From contig JAOUQB010000073.1 in the NCBI GenBank assembly GCA_029879555.1, forward strand, positions 1 to 8,903: DNA of 8,903 nucleotides, in the 5' to 3' direction. Below, piece by piece: positions 5,756 through 8,903 of this stretch. Within the stretch, counting starts at the first letter, position 1, and each line of letters opens with the position of its first letter. Position numbers and translations under genes: made by a program. The notes under the pieces were generated by a model. The model was not told the origin of the DNA. It made no database searches and saw only the letters and a program-made list of their open reading frames with translations. The DNA is from Nitrospirota bacterium. Its GTDB lineage: Bacteria > Nitrospirota > Nitrospiria > Nitrospirales > UBA8639.

Positions 5756-7705
5756 ATGACCACTCTCCATAAATTGGGCTGGTTGGGATTAGCCATTCTC
5801 TGCGCGATCGCCTTTGGCCACGTCGTCGGCGTTCTCAATCCCTACGAAAAAGTGAATGGCCTTTGGCTCGTCGTCGCGGCTTCGTGTTTCTACGTCCTGG
5901 CCTATCGTTTTTATGGACGTTTTTTAGCTCGACGTGTCATGGATCTTGACGACCGTCGCCGAACCCCAGCCTATCGCCTGGAAGACGGGACCAATTTTTA
6001 TCCCGCCAACAAATACATTCTTTTTGGTCATCATTTTGCCGCCATTGCCGGAGCCGGGCCTTTGCTGGGCCCCGTGTTGGCTTCGCAATTCGGGTTTCTT
6101 CCAGGATTCTTGTGGATCGTGATTGGCGCGGTGCTAGCCGGAGCCGTCCAGGACTTTATCATTCTGGTCGCATCCATGCGTCGCAATGGGCGGTCGCTCC
6201 CAGAAATCGCGCATGCGGAATTAGGCCCCATTACGGGGTTAGCCACCGCCGTCGCGGTACTTTTTATCGTAGTCGTCGCACTCGCCGGGTTAGGCCTAGC
6301 CGTGGTCAATGCGTTGTATGACAATGCCTGGGGCACCTTCACCATTGTCATGACCATCCCCATCGCCTTTCTGATGGGCCTGTATTTACACATATTTAGA
6401 CCCGGACAAGTCGGAGAAATGACGATCATCGGCTTGGTGCTATTAGTCCTAGCTATAATTTTTGGGCGCACGGTGGCCCAATCAGATTGGGCCGAATGGT
6501 TTTTGTGGGACCGCACCACCCTGACCTGGTGCCTGGCAGCCTATGGGTTTCTCGCCTCAGTCCTCCCGGTCTGGATTCTCTTGGTGCCGCGAGATTATTT
6601 ATCCACGTTCATGAAATTGGGCGTGATCGGCCTACTCGGCGTCGGAGTCATCGTGTTGGCCCCCACCATTGAAATGCCAAGAACCACTGAATTTATCAGC
6701 GGAAACGGCCCCATCATTCCCGGCACACTCTTTCCCTTTCTCTTTATCACGATCGCCTGTGGGGCCATCTCCGGATTTCATTCTCTCGTGTCATCCGGTA
6801 CCACCCCCAAACTTATCAGCCACGAATCTCAGGCCATCGTCGGTTACGGCGCCATGCTGTTAGAAAGTTTCGTAGGCGTGATTGCGTTAATTGCTGCTTG
6901 TCTCTTGGTCCCTGGAGATTATTTTGCGATCAATACGCATCTCTCCATAGAAAGTTTAGCCGCCATGGGATTTCCCACGGCCCATATTCAAGAACTTTCC
7001 AGCATGGTGGAGGTGGATGTTTCCGGACGACCAGGGGGCGCCGTGTCTTTGGCTGTGGGGATGGCGTCCATCTTCTCTGGACTTCCCGGCATGTCCGGCC
7101 TCATGGCCTACTGGTATCAATTTGCCCTGCTGTTTGAAGCGCTGTTTATTCTTACAACCATTGATGCTGGGACTCGGGTGGCCCGTTATCTGGTTCAGGA
7201 ACTAGGCGGACGAGCCTATGCCCCATTAAAACAGATCAATTGGTGGCCAGGTGTCTTGGGAGCCAGCCTATTCGTCGTCGGAGCCTGGGGCTATCTGATT
7301 GGAACAGGAAGTATCGCGACCATCTGGCCTATGTTTGGCGCGGCCAATCAACTTTTAGGTATGCTGGCACTCTGCATTGCGACCACCGTGCTGATTAAAA
7401 TGCAGAAGGTCTCATACCTATGGGTCACCGTCCTTCCCATGATCTTTGTAGGCATCATTACGCTCGCGGGATGTTACGAACTCTTTTCTCTTTTTGTCAG
7501 TCGCGCAACCTCAGGGGATAGTGCACACGCACTGACAATGAGTATCAATGCGGCTTTGGTGGGATTCGTCGCTCTGTTAGCCATCGTGGTCCTGGTCGAT
7601 AGCGCACGCAAATGGTATGGCTATCTGGTTCGTAAGAACCCGTTGAACAGCACTGAGGTGTTTGAAGGCGAAGGTATTAATATTCCGGCTGGCCCATGTT
7701 GTTGA
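5756..7705 (+). CDS. cstA: CstA-family transporter (carbon starvation protein A)
   Basis: Polytopic inner-membrane transporter of 649 residues, somewhat shorter than E. coli CstA (about 700). The family takes up peptides and, for CstA and BtsT, pyruvate, and in enteric bacteria is induced on carbon shortage. Family hallmarks in order are GHHFAAIAGAGPLLGPVLAS (91-110), AGAVQDFIIL (128-137), SGFHSLVSSGTTPK (339-352), SGLPGMSG (441-448), TTIDAGTRVARYLVQE (467-482) and WPMFGAANQLLG (524-535). Hydrophobic segments fill most of the chain from residue 8 to about 615. The C-terminus is a short soluble tail ending PAGPCC; the terminal cysteine pair is notable. The ATG at 5756 was chosen because MTTLHKLGW leads into the first membrane helix; only a weak AGGA precedes it. 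No two-component regulator is adjacent. A T7 run follows the stop but lacks a convincing hairpin. Substrate is inferred from family only. Confidence 0.93.
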   Translation: MTTLHKLGWLGLAILCAIAFGHVVGVLNPYEKVNGLWLVVAASCFYVLAYRFYGRFLARRVMDLDDRRRTPAYRLEDGTNFYPANKYILFGHHFAAIAGAGPLLGPVLASQFGFLPGFLWIVIGAVLAGAVQDFIILVASMRRNGRSLPEIAHAELGPITGLATAVAVLFIVVVALAGLGLAVVNALYDNAWGTFTIVMTIPIAFLMGLYLHIFRPGQVGEMTIIGLVLLVLAIIFGRTVAQSDWAEWFLWDRTTLTWCLAAYGFLASVLPVWILLVPRDYLSTFMKLGVIGLLGVGVIVLAPTIEMPRTTEFISGNGPIIPGTLFPFLFITIACGAISGFHSLVSSGTTPKLISHESQAIVGYGAMLLESFVGVIALIAACLLVPGDYFAINTHLSIESLAAMGFPTAHIQELSSMVEVDVSGRPGGAVSLAVGMASIFSGLPGMSGLMAYWYQFALLFEALFILTTIDAGTRVARYLVQELGGRAYAPLKQINWWPGVLGASLFVVGAWGYLIGTGSIATIWPMFGAANQLLGMLALCIATTVLIKMQKVSYLWVTVLPMIFVGIITLAGCYELFSLFVSRATSGDSAHALTMSINAALVGFVALLAIVVLVDSARKWYGYLVRKNPLNSTEVFEGEGINIPAGPCC

Positions 7706-7798
7706 TTTTTTTCTCTTGACGCCTGACGCCTCACCCTTTACGAAGATGAAAAACGGGGCTTAGCATTTTCTCACCCATTCCAACAAGAGAGGATTGAT

Positions 7799-8296
7799 AT
7801 GGCGGATAATTATTCATTCGATGTGGTCTCCCGCATCGACATGCAAGAAATGAAAAACGTGGTCGATCAAACGTTAAAAGAAATTGGACAGCGCTATGAT
7901 TTCAAGGGATCCAAAAGCGAGCTCACGCTCAAGGAAAAAGAGAAGATCTTAGTGGTGCTATCGGATGACGACTACAAACTCAACGCGGTGTTGGACATTC
8001 TGAAAGCCAAGTGCGTGAAACGAAATGTCTCATTAAAAGGGTTGACCTATGGCAAGGTGGAAGAAGCCCTCGGTGGGACGGTTCGGCAAACCATCACGAT
8101 TCAAAGCGGGCTGCCGGATGACAAAGCGAAAGCCATTACGAAATCCATCAAAGAAGCCAAATTCAAGGCCCAAGGACAAATTCAAGGGGAACAAGTTCGG
8201 GTGCAAAGCAAAAGTAAAGATGAATTACAAGCGGTCATGACCCATCTGAAAGCCCAGGATTTTGGACTGGATCTGCAGTTTGAAAATTATCGGTAA
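7799..8296 (+). CDS. yajQ: YajQ family nucleotide/cyclic di-GMP-binding protein
   Basis: Cytoplasmic protein of 165 residues, the usual YajQ length, aligning from end to end. It starts ADNYSFDVVSRIDMQEMKNV, then QRYDFKGSKSEL (31-42). A VLSDDDYKLNAVLDIL stretch follows, then the family's RNVSLKGLTYGKVEEALGGT (75-94) and RQTITIQSGLPDDKAKAI. It ends SKSKDELQAV and DFGLDLQFENYR. The fold is two ferredoxin-like domains. Members bind nucleic acids or nucleotides, and the Xanthomonas homologue is a cyclic di-GMP receptor acting with a transcription factor. Whether this one binds cyclic di-GMP is not shown. The start ATG has GAGAGG about six bases upstream. It lies 93 bases after cstA on the same strand; a weak promoter-like TTGACG (7716-7721) and TACGAA (7739-7744), 17 bases apart, could give it its own transcript. 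Confidence 0.95.
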   Translation: MADNYSFDVVSRIDMQEMKNVVDQTLKEIGQRYDFKGSKSELTLKEKEKILVVLSDDDYKLNAVLDILKAKCVKRNVSLKGLTYGKVEEALGGTVRQTITIQSGLPDDKAKAITKSIKEAKFKAQGQIQGEQVRVQSKSKDELQAVMTHLKAQDFGLDLQFENYR

Positions 8297-8318
8297 ACCA
8301 CGAGTGACGACCCCTTGT

Positions 8319-8903
8319 TCAGGTTTTGTCTTTTTCGAGAGTACTTTCACACCACAGGCCTAAGCGATTCAAAGATCGATCAAGGGCCTGCTGCCCGGCT
8401 TGAGCCCGTAGGATTTCCAATGATTCCTGCCGTGTCGGCTGGCTTGCTCCAATTGGAACATCTAATAATTCAAGCTCTTCAGTGGCTGAACCTGGAAGAT
8501 TTACGATCGCAACACCATCAGCCAGCCGCAGCAACCCCACTTCTGCAAGAGCCGTGTTTTCCACAACAGTTCCACTCATCTGCGTCATCATCCGTTCTTC
8601 ACCCAAGGTCACGGGCCCTGAACGTTCCCGACTCGATAACACCACCAACAGAAGATGGGAAATCCCGAGCTCCTGTCCACGTGAAATAAATGCCTTCTGA
8701 ATTTGGTCTCGTTGCGTTGAAGCAGGAAACTCAATCGGCACGACCGAAGCCACCCCACACCGACGGATTATGAATTCCTCCGTACGTCGACTTAGCGTGT
8801 CGAGAAAGGGTTGGACAATCGACGGGGCTGCACCAGACCCTGTCATATCAGAATGGACAACCAGACCGATCCGTTGCAGTTGAGGCCACAACAAATCAGT
8901 CTG
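8319..8903 (-). CDS. Hypothetical protein, C-terminal part (open at the right edge)
   Basis: I do not recognise this protein. The frame is open to the right edge, giving 194 visible residues. A TTG at 8894 could be read as a start, but the codons before it remain open, so the gene probably begins outside the window. Visible features are a strand-like RIGLVVHSD near the start and a basic and aromatic RRTEEFIIRRCGV. A hydrophobic strand, ISHLLLVVLSSRER, follows, then an acidic stretch LPGSATEELELLDVPIG and a helix-like C-terminus, ILRAQAGQQALDRSLNRLG. No membrane helix or enzyme motif is seen in the fragment. The alternation resembles small alpha/beta domains of envelope lipoproteins, but a signal peptide, if present, is out of view. 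It ends 22 bases from the yajQ stop, convergent, with no clear terminator between them. Confidence 0.6.
   Translation of the reverse strand, partial: QTDLLWPQLQRIGLVVHSDMTGSGAAPSIVQPFLDTLSRRTEEFIIRRCGVASVVPIEFPASTQRDQIQKAFISRGQELGISHLLLVVLSSRERSGPVTLGEERMMTQMSGTVVENTALAEVGLLRLADGVAIVNLPGSATEELELLDVPIGASQPTRQESLEILRAQAGQQALDRSLNRLGLWCESTLEKDKT

Noticed and set aside
6031..6519. Minus-strand open frame of 162 codons inside cstA
   Set aside because: It mirrors the codon structure of the transporter gene, is rich in Met, Thr and Pro as expected from reversed membrane codons, and has no independent support.
7686..7712. T7 run just after cstA, considered as an intrinsic terminator
   Set aside because: The sequence before the T run does not form a stable hairpin adjacent to it.

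Overview
The window reads as ordinary chromosomal, mostly housekeeping DNA from a free-living, probably diderm bacterium. It encodes a Rho/L31/RF1/PrmC cluster, a CstA-type transporter, YajQ and several small conserved proteins. Base composition looks balanced, close to half GC. The protein flavour (RF1 with a GGQSVNTTYSA stretch, DUF2203 next to YciI, CstA ending in PAGPCC) makes me lean towards Nitrospirota, perhaps a moderate-GC Nitrospira. This is an impression from memory, not a search result.

Left block (1-3007, minus strand): rho, rpmE, prfA and the first 35 codons of prmC are transcribed leftwards in that order. Together they cover transcription termination, a zinc-type ribosomal protein, peptide release at UAA/UAG, and the methyltransferase that modifies the GGQ glutamine of the release factor. 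The 506-base region to the right of rho holds its leader. Just before the rho start, that leader is strongly C-rich and G-poor on the transcript strand, as expected of a Rho loading site, so Rho probably controls its own synthesis.

Middle block (3514-5473): a DUF2203 gene and a YciI-like gene run rightwards. They converge on a leftward EVE-domain gene that has a clear TATAAT promoter. Divergent from that gene is a small membrane protein resembling the PGPGW family, with no visible Shine-Dalgarno sequence.

Right block (5474-8903): a noncoding gap carries a 102-base nested inverted repeat, flanked by A6 and T6, that resembles a dispersed palindromic element or a two-way terminator. It is followed by cstA (peptide or pyruvate uptake) and yajQ (nucleotide/c-di-GMP-binding family), both rightward. 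A leftward gene of unknown function, cut by the window edge, converges on yajQ with only 22 bases between them.

I found no CRISPR array, tRNA, rRNA, transposase, phage gene or defence cluster. I do not see a new multi-gene system here. The items most worth following up are the 102-base palindromic element, the rho leader and the unrecognised gene at the right edge.
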